DNA of 64,000 nt, from assembly GCA_023434025.1 (NCBI GenBank), contig JAEYTL010000021.1, forward strand, positions 191,676 to 255,675. The letters run 5' to 3'. This DNA is from Bacteroidota bacterium (lineage in GTDB: Bacteria > Bacteroidota > Bacteroidia > Flavobacteriales > Flavobacteriaceae). Position 1 is the stretch's first letter. Each line of letters opens with the position of its first letter. Below are positions 25,416-34,563 of the stretch, piece by piece. The notes under the pieces are model-generated. The model worked only from the letters and a program-made list of their open reading frames with translations. It did no database searches and was not told the DNA's origin. A program made the translations under genes and the position numbers.

Positions 25416-28400
25416 TTAAAATCCAAGGTTAAGGCCAAGTGAAAATGTTCTTGTTACGGGATATACATTATTATCAATACCATTGACAGATACTTCCGGA
25501 TCAAAACCACTGTAATCGGTGATGGTGAATACATTCTGTGCAGCAAAATAAATTTTGGCTGAAGTAAATATATTCTTAACGATTTCTTTCGGAAAATTGT
25601 AGCTCAAGCTAATATTTTTAAGCCGGATATATGAACCGTCTTCAATAAATCTGTCAGATACTCTTGCGTTGTTATTCGGATCACCAAATACAGCCCTTGG
25701 CATTGAATTACTGGTTCCGGGACCTGTCCATCGTCCGAGTGTAGCTGTAGTCTGGTTATTGGGAATCGACATGGATTCTGTATACATCCGGTTTGCATTG
25801 TATACATCGTTCCCACTGACGCCCTGAAAGAATATACTCAAATCGAAATTTTTGTATGAAAAAGTATTATTCAATGAAAAAGTAAACTTAGGATTAGGAT
25901 TTCCTATAAATGTTCTGTCTTTGTCGTTGATGATACCGTCATTATTGAGGTCCTTAAAGCGTATGTCTCCTGCGGCCGTGCTGGTGGCCGGATTGGTTCC
26001 CGGCATTTGGACAGCGTGGTTATTGACTTCCGTCTGCGTCTGAAAAATACCATCGGTCACATAGCCGTAAAAAACATTAACGGGATATCCGGCCTGAATA
26101 AGTCCGATGCTGCTGTTTAACCCGGTGCTTCCCGTAATAATCGGTGTGTCTCCGTTGATACTTTCCACTTTGTTTTTATTATAGGAAAAGACAGCATCGG
26201 TAGACCATTTGAGTGCATTAACCAGGTTTTTGGTTGACAAGGAAAATTCAAATCCCCGGTTCATGATTTTTCCGGCATTGATTGACGGCACATAAATATC
26301 TGAATAACCGGAAGTGACCGGAACTGACATCGGCACTAACATATCATTGGTATTCTTCACATAAAAATCGGTTATCAGGTTAATTCTGTTATTCAGGAAA
26401 CTGGCATCCAAGCCCACATTAAACTGCTCCTGCCCTTCCCATTTCACATTCGTATTAGGCAAAACCGTAGGAACCACAGCACTCACATAATTGTTATTAA
26501 AATTGTAAAGTACAGTGTTATAGGCCGAGGCAAAAGCATAATTACCGATTTCCTGATTTCCTGTAATTCCGTATCCTACTCTTAATTTTAAGTCATCAAC
26601 AACGGTCAGATTTTTCATAAAATCCTCTGCTGAAATTCTCCATGCCAAAGCTGCAGAAGGAAACCACCCCCATTTATTCCCCTGACCAAATCGTGAGGAA
26701 CCGTCTCTTCTGATTGTACCCGTTACGTAATATTTGCCGTTATAGTCGTAATTAACCCTTCCAAAATAAGACATCAATGACCATTCAGATGCATTTCCGC
26801 CAACTGTAGGCTGCAATGTTCCGTTATCAATTTGCTGGGTATTATCGCTGGCAAATTTCTGGATGGAACCGTTTAAAAAATCAAACCGGTTTTCCTGGGC
26901 TCCGGTTCCTATTACGGCATTCAGATTGTGGCTTCCGAACTGAATATCATACGTTATTGTATTGTCCCACAACAGCGTTATGCTTCTGTTAGAAGCCTGT
27001 GACAAATAGGAATTCGGCTGTACATCTGATCCCCAGGAGTATTTGGGTGCCCAGGTTCTGTCAAACCAAAAATTGGCTTCTAAGCCTCCAAGGGATTTAA
27101 ACACTAAATTTTTAAGCAGGTTAATTTCCGTAAAAAGGGTACCTTGTACATTATATCCTTTGGTGGAAGTTTTTACGGTACTGGCTTTTCCGATCGGGTT
27201 TTCTACATCGCCGGAATAAAGCGGATTGCCTGTCGGCCCTGTAAAGTTACCGGTTTCATCATAAATGGGTTGTGTAGGATTTGCCAAAAGTGCATTGCGG
27301 ATGTCATACGCCCCGCGTTCCTTATTGTCGTAAGCCAGTTTAAGACTGTTGCCGAACTTTATTGTTTTATTGATCTTGGTATCGGTGTTGAACTGAAGTA
27401 TAATTCTTTCATAATCCGTATCCAACACAATACCTTCCTGTTTAAAATAATTTCCTGAAACATAAATATTCGATTTTTCACTTCTGTTTCCGTATGCAAG
27501 GGTATAACTGGACATCATAGCCGGGTTAAATAACTTACCTACCCAATCTGTACCGGCTCCTAAGGCAGAAGGATCTGACCATGCCGGATTGGGAGTAAGT
27601 CCGCCGTTGGCAAGCATTTCATTGTTCAACGCCGCAAATTGAGCGGCATTCAATACCTCAACCATCGCCGTTTCGTTCTGAACACCGGTAAAAGCATCAA
27701 ATGTAAGGGTTGAACCTTCCTGTTTAGCTCCTCTTTTAGTGGTAATGATGACCACCCCATTAGCTCCTCTTGAACCGTAAATTGCTGTTGAAGAAGCATC
27801 TTTTAAGACACTGATGGATTCCACATCATTCATATTAACCTGATTAAGTCCGCCATTTAACGGCATTCCATCCACCACAATCAACGGATTATTATTGGCA
27901 ATCGTTCCGGTTCCTCTTACACGGAAAGTTACATTAGAACCCGGTTCTCCGGAAGAAACGACCTGAACACCGGCGGCACGTCCCTGAATAGCCTGACCAA
28001 TATCTGCTACGGGCTGATTTTTGGTTTTTCCCACATCAATGGCCGAAACAGATCCGGTTAAATCTTTTGGTTTTGCCTTACCGTACCCGATAACGACTAT
28101 ATCGTCCAGGGTCATGTTTTCGGATAACAACCGTATTTCCAGGTTCGTTCCGTTTACGGCTACCTCTTTTTCGGCAAATCCCAGATAAGATATGATTAAC
28201 ACCGGATTTGCAGTGGTTAAATTCAGGGTAAATCTACCTTCTAAATCAGTAGACACTCCGTTAGCGGTTCCGCGTTCAACGACCGATGCCCCTATTAAGG
28301 GCTGATTCTGATCATCATAAACGATTCCGGAGACAACTTGCTGCTTTGCCTGTTGAGTTGTTTGGGCGTATCCTTTAACGGAAAGAAAAGGAAGACCCCC

Positions 28401-28484
28401 TACTAACATTCCAAGCAAAAAGAGACCAAAGAAGTATTTCTTTGCTGGTTTCATAAAAATCTCAATTTGTAATTCGAATTTCAT
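25416..28484 (-). CDS. susC: SusC-family TonB-dependent transporter
   Basis: The protein has up to 1022 residues. A signal peptide is followed by a carboxypeptidase-D-like N-terminal domain (about 50-130), a TonB-dependent plug (about 140-250, with RGTGTIANNNPLIVVDG) and a 22-strand barrel ending in phenylalanine (LGLNLGF). It imports oligosaccharides across the outer membrane with energy from TonB. It is the first gene of the operon. The signal peptide is more normal if translation begins at codon 11 (28454, MKPAKKYFFG), so the true start is uncertain. A long leader precedes it. Confidence 0.94.
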   Translation of the reverse strand: MKFELQIEIFMKPAKKYFFGLFLLGMLVGGLPFLSVKGYAQTTQQAKQQVVSGIVYDDQNQPLIGASVVERGTANGVSTDLEGRFTLNLTTANPVLIISYLGFAEKEVAVNGTNLEIRLLSENMTLDDIVVIGYGKAKPKDLTGSVSAIDVGKTKNQPVADIGQAIQGRAAGVQVVSSGEPGSNVTFRVRGTGTIANNNPLIVVDGMPLNGGLNQVNMNDVESISVLKDASSTAIYGSRGANGVVIITTKRGAKQEGSTLTFDAFTGVQNETAMVEVLNAAQFAALNNEMLANGGLTPNPAWSDPSALGAGTDWVGKLFNPAMMSSYTLAYGNRSEKSNIYVSGNYFKQEGIVLDTDYERIILQFNTDTKINKTIKFGNSLKLAYDNKERGAYDIRNALLANPTQPIYDETGNFTGPTGNPLYSGDVENPIGKASTVKTSTKGYNVQGTLFTEINLLKNLVFKSLGGLEANFWFDRTWAPKYSWGSDVQPNSYLSQASNRSITLLWDNTITYDIQFGSHNLNAVIGTGAQENRFDFLNGSIQKFASDNTQQIDNGTLQPTVGGNASEWSLMSYFGRVNYDYNGKYYVTGTIRRDGSSRFGQGNKWGWFPSAALAWRISAEDFMKNLTVVDDLKLRVGYGITGNQEIGNYAFASAYNTVLYNFNNNYVSAVVPTVLPNTNVKWEGQEQFNVGLDASFLNNRINLITDFYVKNTNDMLVPMSVPVTSGYSDIYVPSINAGKIMNRGFEFSLSTKNLVNALKWSTDAVFSYNKNKVESINGDTPIITGSTGLNSSIGLIQAGYPVNVFYGYVTDGIFQTQTEVNNHAVQMPGTNPATSTAAGDIRFKDLNNDGIINDKDRTFIGNPNPKFTFSLNNTFSYKNFDLSIFFQGVSGNDVYNANRMYTESMSIPNNQTTATLGRWTGPGTSNSMPRAVFGDPNNNARVSDRFIEDGSYIRLKNISLSYNFPKEIVKNIFTSAKIYFAAQNVFTITDYSGFDPEVSVNGIDNNVYPVTRTFSLGLNLGF

Positions 28485-28849
28485 TTAATTTGGTTTGTTT
28501 AAGGTTAGATAAGTTCGTTTGAATTTTATGACCTGTTAATTTTTACAAAAAAATTTAGCTTGCAGTTTATCAGAATACTGCCCTGAAACCTTAATGCTTT
28601 GTTAATTTTTTAACCGGCAAAACAAAGGAACAAAATTTACCAAGCTGAAAACGATTTCGTAAAAAGCATATAGATAAATCCGGCCAACTACAACGTTATA
28701 TTAAAAACAAAATACTGAATAACAAGCACTTAAAACAAAACTATTTTATTCAACTATATAGATTATTTTTAAGTTATTCTTAAAAAAAGTACTTTTAAAA
28801 AACACTTTCAACAATAAAACCGTTATATTTTTTGTCAATCTCATTATTA

Positions 28850-28898
28850 AAAAGCAAAAAAGTCACGCCGCATTTTTATTGAAATGCAAGGTGACTTT
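28850..28898 (-). terminator. Hairpin terminator on minus strand
   Basis: The outer stem AAAGTCAC/GTGACTTT (28859-28866 with 28891-28898) and inner stem GCATTT/AAATGC (28870-28875 with 28882-28887) surround a 6-base loop and a 3-by-3 internal loop. On the minus strand it is followed by TTTGCTTTTT, so it should stop transcription before the susC leader. Confidence 0.65.
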
Positions 28899-29080
28899 GC
28901 CTCAAGGGGTTATTTATTACAGTGAGTCCGGTACAGATAAGCTTCTATTTTATACTAATCAAATCAGTTATGGTATGTTTTACCACAAATTACTTCGTTT
29001 ATGCGACTCCCGGGTTTAAGGGCATAACCAAACCACGATAAACTTGAAGTATATCGCTCTTGTTAGCAGACTAAAAAGTT
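28855..29080 (-). ncRNA. Candidate small RNA upstream of susC
   Basis: A TAnnTTTG box (TACATTTG on the minus strand, 29094-29087) would start a transcript near 29080 that ends at the terminator at 28850-28898, about 225 bases. Three further hairpins lie between: CGATA/TATCG (29036-29056), TTATGC/GCATAA (28999-29027) and TGGTA/TACCA (28971-28985). No coding frame is apparent. It may instead be a long 3' untranslated region of the regulator gene. No -33 element is seen. Confidence 0.35.
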
Positions 29081-29150
29081 GTAAACCAAATGTACTGAAA
29101 GAGCCTCGTTTTAGACTATTTTTCAGACCTGTAAAAATCTAATTTAAACA

Positions 29151-30818
29151 CTAAGCCTTGATAGAGGTATTCATGATTAACCGTTTGTCAAATTCTTCGT
29201 TTTCAACCACCGATTTATTTCTCACTTTGGTTTTGTAGGCATAAATGGAATTAACCGAATAGCCTAAAATTTTGGCTATCTTTTCGTTGTGTTTTATACC
29301 AAGCCTGATTAAGGCAAAAATGCGCAGCTCTTTATTCAGAATCTGACCGGGCTTTAATCTTACCTCGTGTCCTTCTTTCATTAACAAGTTAAACTCATCG
29401 ATAAAATTAGGAAACAGACTGATAAAAGCCGTGTCAAAATTATAAAGCAACTTTTCTTTTTCTTTGTTGGAATCATATTTAGAGATGCGATACTTTGCCT
29501 TGGTATAATCATCCGATTCTATCTCTTTTTTGGTGGCGGCGATCAGTTCATTAAATTTTTCAAAAATATCGTCGTATTCCGTAAAAAAGAAGCCTATATA
29601 TTCTTCGTTAATTTTATTAGCCTCAAACAAACGGTTATTGATTCGTTCAATTTCAACATTATGAGCGTTGATCTGTTTGTTAACCAACCGCAACTGTTCA
29701 TTTGTTTTTTCTAAGGAATCGTGTGCTGCTGCTATAATTTTCCTTCCTTTTTTAATTTTTTTATTTTGTACAAAAATGATAATCAGAAAACAGATCAATA
29801 CCGAAGAAAAAATGACGGCTCCTACATATTGTGTATAGAGCCTGCTTTTCTCTCTTTCGATATTTTCAACCACTTCTTCTTCAATAAGCGGCAAAATCTC
29901 ACCGACCTGAAGCTTGCGTTGCTGGGCTCCGTAAAAAATGGCATCTTCATAAGCCTTCTTCACCAGAACAGACGCTGCTTTCAGTTCTTTTTTCTTAAAC
30001 AGCAATTCAGAAAGTTTAATTAATGCGAGGGATTCTTTTGTTGATACGCGCACATCTGTAATGGCGGCAGCATAGTAATAATCAATAGCCGAATCAACAT
30101 GACCGGTTTCATGGTTAATTTCACCCAGCATATAATTCACCAATGCCTGCTCCCGTTGCTCTAAACCCTGCTTCAACATTGATTTGAATCCGAACCGGGC
30201 CTGTTTTAAATTACCGTCCTTGTATTCGTTGAATACCTTTAAAAAAGAATTAAAAAAAGTTCCGGATTCAGTTAAACCGAGAGCTTTGATTCTACACTCT
30301 CTGGCTAGTTTTATGTACTTAGAACTAAAAAAAGGCATGCTGCTGTACTCTGCCATATCACTGTAACAACGCCCTAAAAGCCCGTAATATAACGAACCGT
30401 TACCGTCTTTTATTTCTTCCGGTTTAACCAACAAAAGATAATCCAATCCCTCTTTATACATGCCGGCTGATACACTGATATTGGCTAAATTGATATAGGA
30501 TTTAATTAAATAATCATTCCGGTTCGTGGCTTCTGCCAGTGCTTTTATCTTTAAAGCATAATTAAAAGCCGAATCCCTTTTAAAAACCAGGTATTGATCA
30601 AAAAGTTGCTGGTTTAAGTCAAACCGCACGTTATAGTCTTCTTTTGCTGTTCTTTTTAATTTGTTTTTGAGTTCATCAATCAGCTTTATTTTACGCTGGT
30701 CATACACCGGAGAAGAATCGATTACCGCTTTTAACTCATTAAAAAGGTTATACTCCTGCCCATACGAATGCATTCCGATGAAGTAAACTAAAAAAATAAA
30801 AAACTTTATATTCCGCAT
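29151..30818 (-). CDS. SusR-like TPR/HTH membrane regulator (DUF6377 type)
   Basis: The 555-residue protein has a signal peptide (ending HSYGQ), TPR-like helices (about 35-315), a membrane helix (about 327-349), a coiled coil (355-405) and a cytoplasmic region ending in a LuxR-like helix-turn-helix (about 490-545, with IAKILGYSVNSIYAYKTKVRNK). This arrangement matches regulators that sense sugar in the periplasm and control an adjacent Sus-type locus. It lies next to susC on the same strand, 666 bp away, and probably activates it. TAAATTTG stands 24 bp upstream of its start. DNA binding while anchored in the membrane is expected for this type. Confidence 0.82.
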   Translation of the reverse strand: MRNIKFFIFLVYFIGMHSYGQEYNLFNELKAVIDSSPVYDQRKIKLIDELKNKLKRTAKEDYNVRFDLNQQLFDQYLVFKRDSAFNYALKIKALAEATNRNDYLIKSYINLANISVSAGMYKEGLDYLLLVKPEEIKDGNGSLYYGLLGRCYSDMAEYSSMPFFSSKYIKLARECRIKALGLTESGTFFNSFLKVFNEYKDGNLKQARFGFKSMLKQGLEQREQALVNYMLGEINHETGHVDSAIDYYYAAAITDVRVSTKESLALIKLSELLFKKKELKAASVLVKKAYEDAIFYGAQQRKLQVGEILPLIEEEVVENIEREKSRLYTQYVGAVIFSSVLICFLIIIFVQNKKIKKGRKIIAAAHDSLEKTNEQLRLVNKQINAHNVEIERINNRLFEANKINEEYIGFFFTEYDDIFEKFNELIAATKKEIESDDYTKAKYRISKYDSNKEKEKLLYNFDTAFISLFPNFIDEFNLLMKEGHEVRLKPGQILNKELRIFALIRLGIKHNEKIAKILGYSVNSIYAYKTKVRNKSVVENEEFDKRLIMNTSIKA

Positions 30819-30841
30819 AATTGTTACGTTTTAGCCCCAAA

Positions 30842-30849
30842 CAAATTTA
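30842..30849 (-). promoter_or_regulatory. -7 element of the SusR-like gene
   Basis: TAAATTTG on the minus strand matches the Bacteroidota -7 consensus 23 bp before the ATG at 30818. A -33 TTG is not evident. Confidence 0.45.
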
Positions 30850-30913
30850 CATTCCTAAATTCGTACATATCCAGCTCATTGCATCCACTATAATTAAAAA
30901 ACATTGCTTGCAT

Positions 30914-31471
30914 TCATCCGTTAACCTCAAACCCATTTTCAGGCACCCTTCCTGTTACTCCAGCATAAAACTGCTGCAAATGGCGAATATCTTCTTCAAT
31001 TTTTCCTGTTGGATAAAACGGAGAACCGAGCTTGACCTCCTTCTGACCATAATCAAAAGCAACCGGAATGACGGGCACATTTGCCTTAAGGGCAATATAA
31101 TAGAATCCTGTTCGCCATTCCGTTACTCTTTTACGGGTTCCTTCGGGGGCAATGGCCAACCGGAACGTTTCTCTTTTGTGAAAAACACCGGCAATGGTGT
31201 CCACCTTATTTAAACCACCGGACCGGTCTAACGGGGCACCTCCCATCCATCTGAAATAATACCCGAACGGGAAAATGAACAATTCCTTTTTAGCCACAAA
31301 ATTCATTTCTAATCCAACAATTCCTCTGGTAAACAGGCCGATATAGAAATCATGCCAACTGGTATGCGGCACGACGATTATGACACATTTTTTAACGGAA
31401 GCTTCCATCCTGCCCGAAATCTTCCAGCCCATCAGTTTAAAAAAAATCACCTTATAAAGCCATTTCTTCAT
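30914..31471 (-). CDS. 1-acyl-glycerol-3-phosphate acyltransferase-like protein
   Basis: This 185-residue protein has the acyltransferase motif HTSWHD (the HX4D catalytic pair) and the downstream APEGTRKRVTEW motif with its acidic and glycine residues, as in PlsC-like enzymes. It is shorter than typical PlsC (about 240 residues) and resembles small Bacteroidota members of unknown substrate. It probably transfers an acyl chain to a lysophospholipid or similar acceptor at the inner membrane. The neighbours do not refine the role. Confidence 0.82.
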   Translation of the reverse strand: MKKWLYKVIFFKLMGWKISGRMEASVKKCVIIVVPHTSWHDFYIGLFTRGIVGLEMNFVAKKELFIFPFGYYFRWMGGAPLDRSGGLNKVDTIAGVFHKRETFRLAIAPEGTRKRVTEWRTGFYYIALKANVPVIPVAFDYGQKEVKLGSPFYPTGKIEEDIRHLQQFYAGVTGRVPENGFEVNG

Positions 31472-31508
31472 TGCTAAAAATATTTTAGTAAAAATACGAT
31501 TTATACAT

Positions 31509-31516
31509 TATTTTTG
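31509..31516 (+). promoter_or_regulatory. -7 element of the spermidine-synthase-like gene
   Basis: TATTTTTG matches TAnnTTTG 14 bp before the ATG at 31531. Confidence 0.45.
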
Positions 31517-31530
31517 ATGAAAATTATCAA

Positions 31531-32196
31531 ATGCTCAAAAAAATCATCAGTTACTTCTATCCTGTTAACTTATACAAAACAACTTCTGAAATCAGTAAAT
31601 CGCTGGAAGTTACTTTGGTAAACGGTCAGATGGTTCTGGACAGTTTAAACACAAATTACTCTTACGGAAGTTTACAGAGAATACTCCGGAAAGGTCTTCA
31701 GAGCATAGGCTTTGAAAACATCAAACCGTTGAGTCATATCCTCGTATTGGGCGTTGCCGGTGGCAGTGTCATTAAAACCTTGGTTGAAGAAGTTGGTTAC
31801 AGCGGAAAAATAACCGGTATTGAACTGGATGAAAAAGTAATTGAACTGGCCAATGAACATTTCGGTCTCAATCAAATAAAAAACCTGAACATCATCCACC
31901 ACGAAGCCTTTGAATTTGTATTAAAAACAAAATTGAAATACGATTTAATCATTGTTGATATTTTTCAGGACACCACCATGCCCGGTTTTTTGTTTGAAAA
32001 CTTCTTTCAGAACCGGTTGACGGAAATTTTAAATCTGAACGGTTATATTCTGTTTAATACGATGATTTTAAATGAACCGGACAACATCAGAAACCAATCG
32101 TATCTTTCTTTTTTTGAGGCGGAAAAATATACTGTCTGGACACTTCCGCGGGTTGAATACCACAATGAGTTGATTTTGATTAAAAAACAAAGATAA
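31531..32196 (+). CDS. Spermidine synthase-like methyltransferase-fold protein
   Basis: The 221-residue protein has a Rossmann methyltransferase fold with LVLGVAGGSVIKTLVEE (nucleotide loop), GIELDEKVIELA (acidic end of strand 2) and a DLIIVDIFQD strand near residue 145. This resembles spermidine synthase family proteins. The N-terminal half is short relative to true spermidine synthases (about 280-300 residues), and the substrate residues cannot be checked here. It may be a polyamine transferase or another SAM-dependent enzyme. Confidence 0.7.
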   Translation: MLKKIISYFYPVNLYKTTSEISKSLEVTLVNGQMVLDSLNTNYSYGSLQRILRKGLQSIGFENIKPLSHILVLGVAGGSVIKTLVEEVGYSGKITGIELDEKVIELANEHFGLNQIKNLNIIHHEAFEFVLKTKLKYDLIIVDIFQDTTMPGFLFENFFQNRLTEILNLNGYILFNTMILNEPDNIRNQSYLSFFEAEKYTVWTLPRVEYHNELILIKKQR

Positions 32197-32244
32197 CCTG
32201 GTACACTAATTGTTACATTCTTAAACGAATACCGATTAAATCAT

Positions 32245-32252
32245 TACTTTTG
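32245..32252 (+). promoter_or_regulatory. -7 element of the GH114-like gene
   Basis: TACTTTTG matches the -7 consensus. It overlaps a possible TTG start at 32250, which is therefore not the true start; the ATG at 32271 is. Confidence 0.5.
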
Positions 32253-32270
32253 ACCTCAGAAATCCGCAGC

Positions 32271-33224
32271 ATGAAAAAATTATATTTTATACTTCTCATT
32301 GGCCTGGCCCTGCTCCTTGTGTTTGGTTTTGAAATGGACGGAAAAGATAAAAACACCAAAAAGGCCGGTAAAAAAATGCAGGAATTTGTGGTTGGTATTT
32401 CAAAATATGCCCGGAAATTTAATCCTGACTTTATCGTTATCCCGCAAAACGGCTCTGAATTAGCCTATGAAAACATTGATCCGGACAAGCCATTTTGCCG
32501 GGAATACCTGAATGCGATTGATGGTATTGCCATAGAGGAATTATTTTTAGATGAAAAAGGCAAGGCAGACTCTTATCGTATTAACAATTTAAAAAAATTA
32601 CCCAAAGAAAAAAAAGTAATTGTTTCTGAGTTTGTCAAAGAAAAAGCGGAAGAAGAAAAAGTCATTAAACTCAATCAGGAAGCCGGTTTTGTTCCGTTTA
32701 TCCGAACCGCTGACAACTATCATTATCACCTGATTCCGGAAAAAATATTGCATGAAAATGCAAATGATATTCAAAAACTGAGTGATGTTCAAAACTTCCT
32801 TTACCTTATTAATGCAGACGATTATGACACCAAAAAAGAGTTGGTTGACAAGGTGGCAGACAGTAACTTTGACTTGATTTTAATTGATTTATATTATTTG
32901 AGTTTTCCGTACACCAAAGCTGATTTGGAAAAATTAAAAGTCAAGAAGAACGGTGGAAAGCGATTGGTCATCTGCTACCTCAATATCGGTGCGGCAGAAA
33001 ATTGGCGAAGTTACTGGCAACCCGGTTGGAAAAAAGGCAATCCGAAATGGCTTAAAAAGAATTACAAAGGGTATGACAACGAAATTTACGTGGAATTCTG
33101 GGAACCAACCTGGCAAAAAATGATGTTTGGTAATGATGAGTCCTATCTCAAAAAAATAATCAATGCCGGATTTGACGGTGTCTTTTTAGATAATGTAGAA
33201 GCTTACTATGCTTTGTATAACTAA
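32271..33224 (+). CDS. GH114/TM1410-like putative glycosidase
   Basis: This 317-residue protein has an N-terminal hydrophobic anchor (about 2-17) and resembles the endo-alpha-1,4-polygalactosaminidase (GH114) and TM1410 group. VICYLNIGAAENWRSYW and GFDGVFLDNVEAY are the characteristic strands, the latter with an acidic residue at the expected active site. The group is thought to act on galactosaminoglycan or be catalytically uncertain. Its stop overlaps the end of kdsB by four bases, tail to tail. The precise substrate is unknown. Confidence 0.75.
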   Translation: MKKLYFILLIGLALLLVFGFEMDGKDKNTKKAGKKMQEFVVGISKYARKFNPDFIVIPQNGSELAYENIDPDKPFCREYLNAIDGIAIEELFLDEKGKADSYRINNLKKLPKEKKVIVSEFVKEKAEEEKVIKLNQEAGFVPFIRTADNYHYHLIPEKILHENANDIQKLSDVQNFLYLINADDYDTKKELVDKVADSNFDLILIDLYYLSFPYTKADLEKLKVKKNGGKRLVICYLNIGAAENWRSYWQPGWKKGNPKWLKKNYKGYDNEIYVEFWEPTWQKMMFGNDESYLKKIINAGFDGVFLDNVEAYYALYN

Positions 33225-33946
33225 AGTAAAAGCCTCGCTTTTTCCAAATCTTCCGGTGTGTCAATTCCGATACCGACATGGCTTGTTTCAACCATTTTGA
33301 TTTTTTTTCCGTATTCCAAATAGCGAAGTTGCTCCAACTTTTCAGAGGCTTCCAGTGATTTCATCGGCAAATGATAAAAATCCAGCAAAGCTTGTTTTCT
33401 GAACGCATAAATGCCAATGTGCTGGTAATAACGAACACCCACGTTTTTCTCTCTGGGATATGGAATGACCGAGCGTGAAAAGTACAATGCTAACCCGTTC
33501 TGGTCAACAATTACTTTTACGTTGTTTGGGTTTTCAATCGCCTCCCAATCGGTAATTTCACGCATTAACGAAGCTAAATCGACTTTTTGCTCAACATCCT
33601 TTTTAAAAACGTCAATCACTTTTTCTAGTGGCTCTTTGTTAATAAACGGTTCATCTCCTTGCACATTTACCACCACATCAACCGCTAAATTTTCAACCGC
33701 TTCCGCAATCCGGTCACTCCCGCTTTCGTGCTCTTTGTTGCTCATGATAGCTTTTCCGCCTTGCGAAATGATTTCATTAAAAATCAAATCGGAATCCGTT
33801 ACCACAAAAACATCATCAAACAAGTTGGTCTTAACCGCTGCTTCATAGGTACGTGTAATAACTGTTTTTCCGCCTAAATCCTGCATGAGTTTGGCAGGGA
33901 ATCGGGTTGAGGCGTAACGGGCTGGTATGACGGCGATGATTTTCAT
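33221..33946 (-). CDS. kdsB: 3-deoxy-manno-octulosonate cytidylyltransferase
   Basis: The 241-residue enzyme couples Kdo to CMP using CTP, the activation step before Kdo is added to lipid A in the cytoplasm. MKIIAVIPARYASTRFPAK is the nucleotide-binding start, and VNVQGDEPFI holds the metal and CTP site. The length matches KdsB. It lies 47 bp after a DUF4126 gene on the same strand and probably ends an operon with that gene and a helicase. No cross-talk with the overlapping convergent gene is apparent beyond four shared bases. Confidence 0.95.
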   Translation of the reverse strand: MKIIAVIPARYASTRFPAKLMQDLGGKTVITRTYEAAVKTNLFDDVFVVTDSDLIFNEIISQGGKAIMSNKEHESGSDRIAEAVENLAVDVVVNVQGDEPFINKEPLEKVIDVFKKDVEQKVDLASLMREITDWEAIENPNNVKVIVDQNGLALYFSRSVIPYPREKNVGVRYYQHIGIYAFRKQALLDFYHLPMKSLEASEKLEQLRYLEYGKKIKMVETSHVGIGIDTPEDLEKARLLL

Positions 33947-33993
33947 AGTATTAAAGTGGCTGGGTTACTGAGAAACTGAATTGCTGCGTTTTT

Positions 33994-34554
33994 CTATTTT
34001 ATTACTTTTTTGAACAATTTGATACCCGCAAAGAAAATAAAAAGCACCAAAACAAATGCTATAAAGGGCATAAAAACAGCTGCCAACGACACGGCTGTAG
34101 CTGTTCCTGTTTCTACGGTAGAAACAATTGGATTACCAATTCCGCCTGTGGTTGCCGTAGATGTTAATCGTGTGGCCGCTGTGGCTGAATTGATTGCAGC
34201 TGCGGTTCCTCCTCCGGCAATAATGGCTAAGCCCCAGGTGAATAAAGGGCTTAAATCGACCAACGTAGAAGCCATCACGGCTGTTCCTGCCACCGTGGCT
34301 AACGGAATGGCGATTGTATCTAAAATATTATCTACAAAAGGAATATAATAAGCTAAAACCTCAACAACCATTGCTATTCCAAGTGCAATTAAAGCCGGTG
34401 TTTCTCCCAACCAACTCCATGATTCATTCAACGGAATCCATTGCAGATGAGCGGCCAGGCTCAATATAAAAAGCGGCACAAAAACCCGGAATCCGGCCGA
34501 GGCCGCTAATCCGATTCCGAGAAAAATACTGATAAGCGTTTCAAGGGATATCAT
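33994..34554 (-). CDS. DUF4126 family membrane protein
   Basis: This 186-residue hydrophobic protein has about five membrane helices. Its start (ETLISIFLGIGLAASAGFRVFVP) and the glycine/alanine-rich AIIAGGGTAAAINSATAATR region match the DUF4126 family. No function is known for the family. It follows the helicase by 9 bp and precedes kdsB. Confidence 0.8.
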   Translation of the reverse strand: MISLETLISIFLGIGLAASAGFRVFVPLFILSLAAHLQWIPLNESWSWLGETPALIALGIAMVVEVLAYYIPFVDNILDTIAIPLATVAGTAVMASTLVDLSPLFTWGLAIIAGGGTAAAINSATAATRLTSTATTGGIGNPIVSTVETGTATAVSLAAVFMPFIAFVLVLFIFFAGIKLFKKVIK

Positions 34555-34563
34555 ACTTCAAAT

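Larger units (their letters stand above)
28485..29150. other. 666-bp intergenic region between susC and its regulator
   Basis: This AT-rich region holds the susC promoter. The best -7 candidate is TAGTTTTG on the minus strand (28743-28736), which would give a leader of about 245 bases. The stretch also includes a small inverted repeat (GCAGT near 28565, ACTGC near 28580), a strong minus-strand hairpin terminator at 28850-28898 and a possible small RNA (see separate entries). No open frame of interest is seen. Confidence 0.5.

Noticed and set aside
32250..32270. TTG start for the GH114-like gene
   Set aside because: It lies inside the TACTTTTG promoter box; the ATG at 32271 begins the signal anchor.
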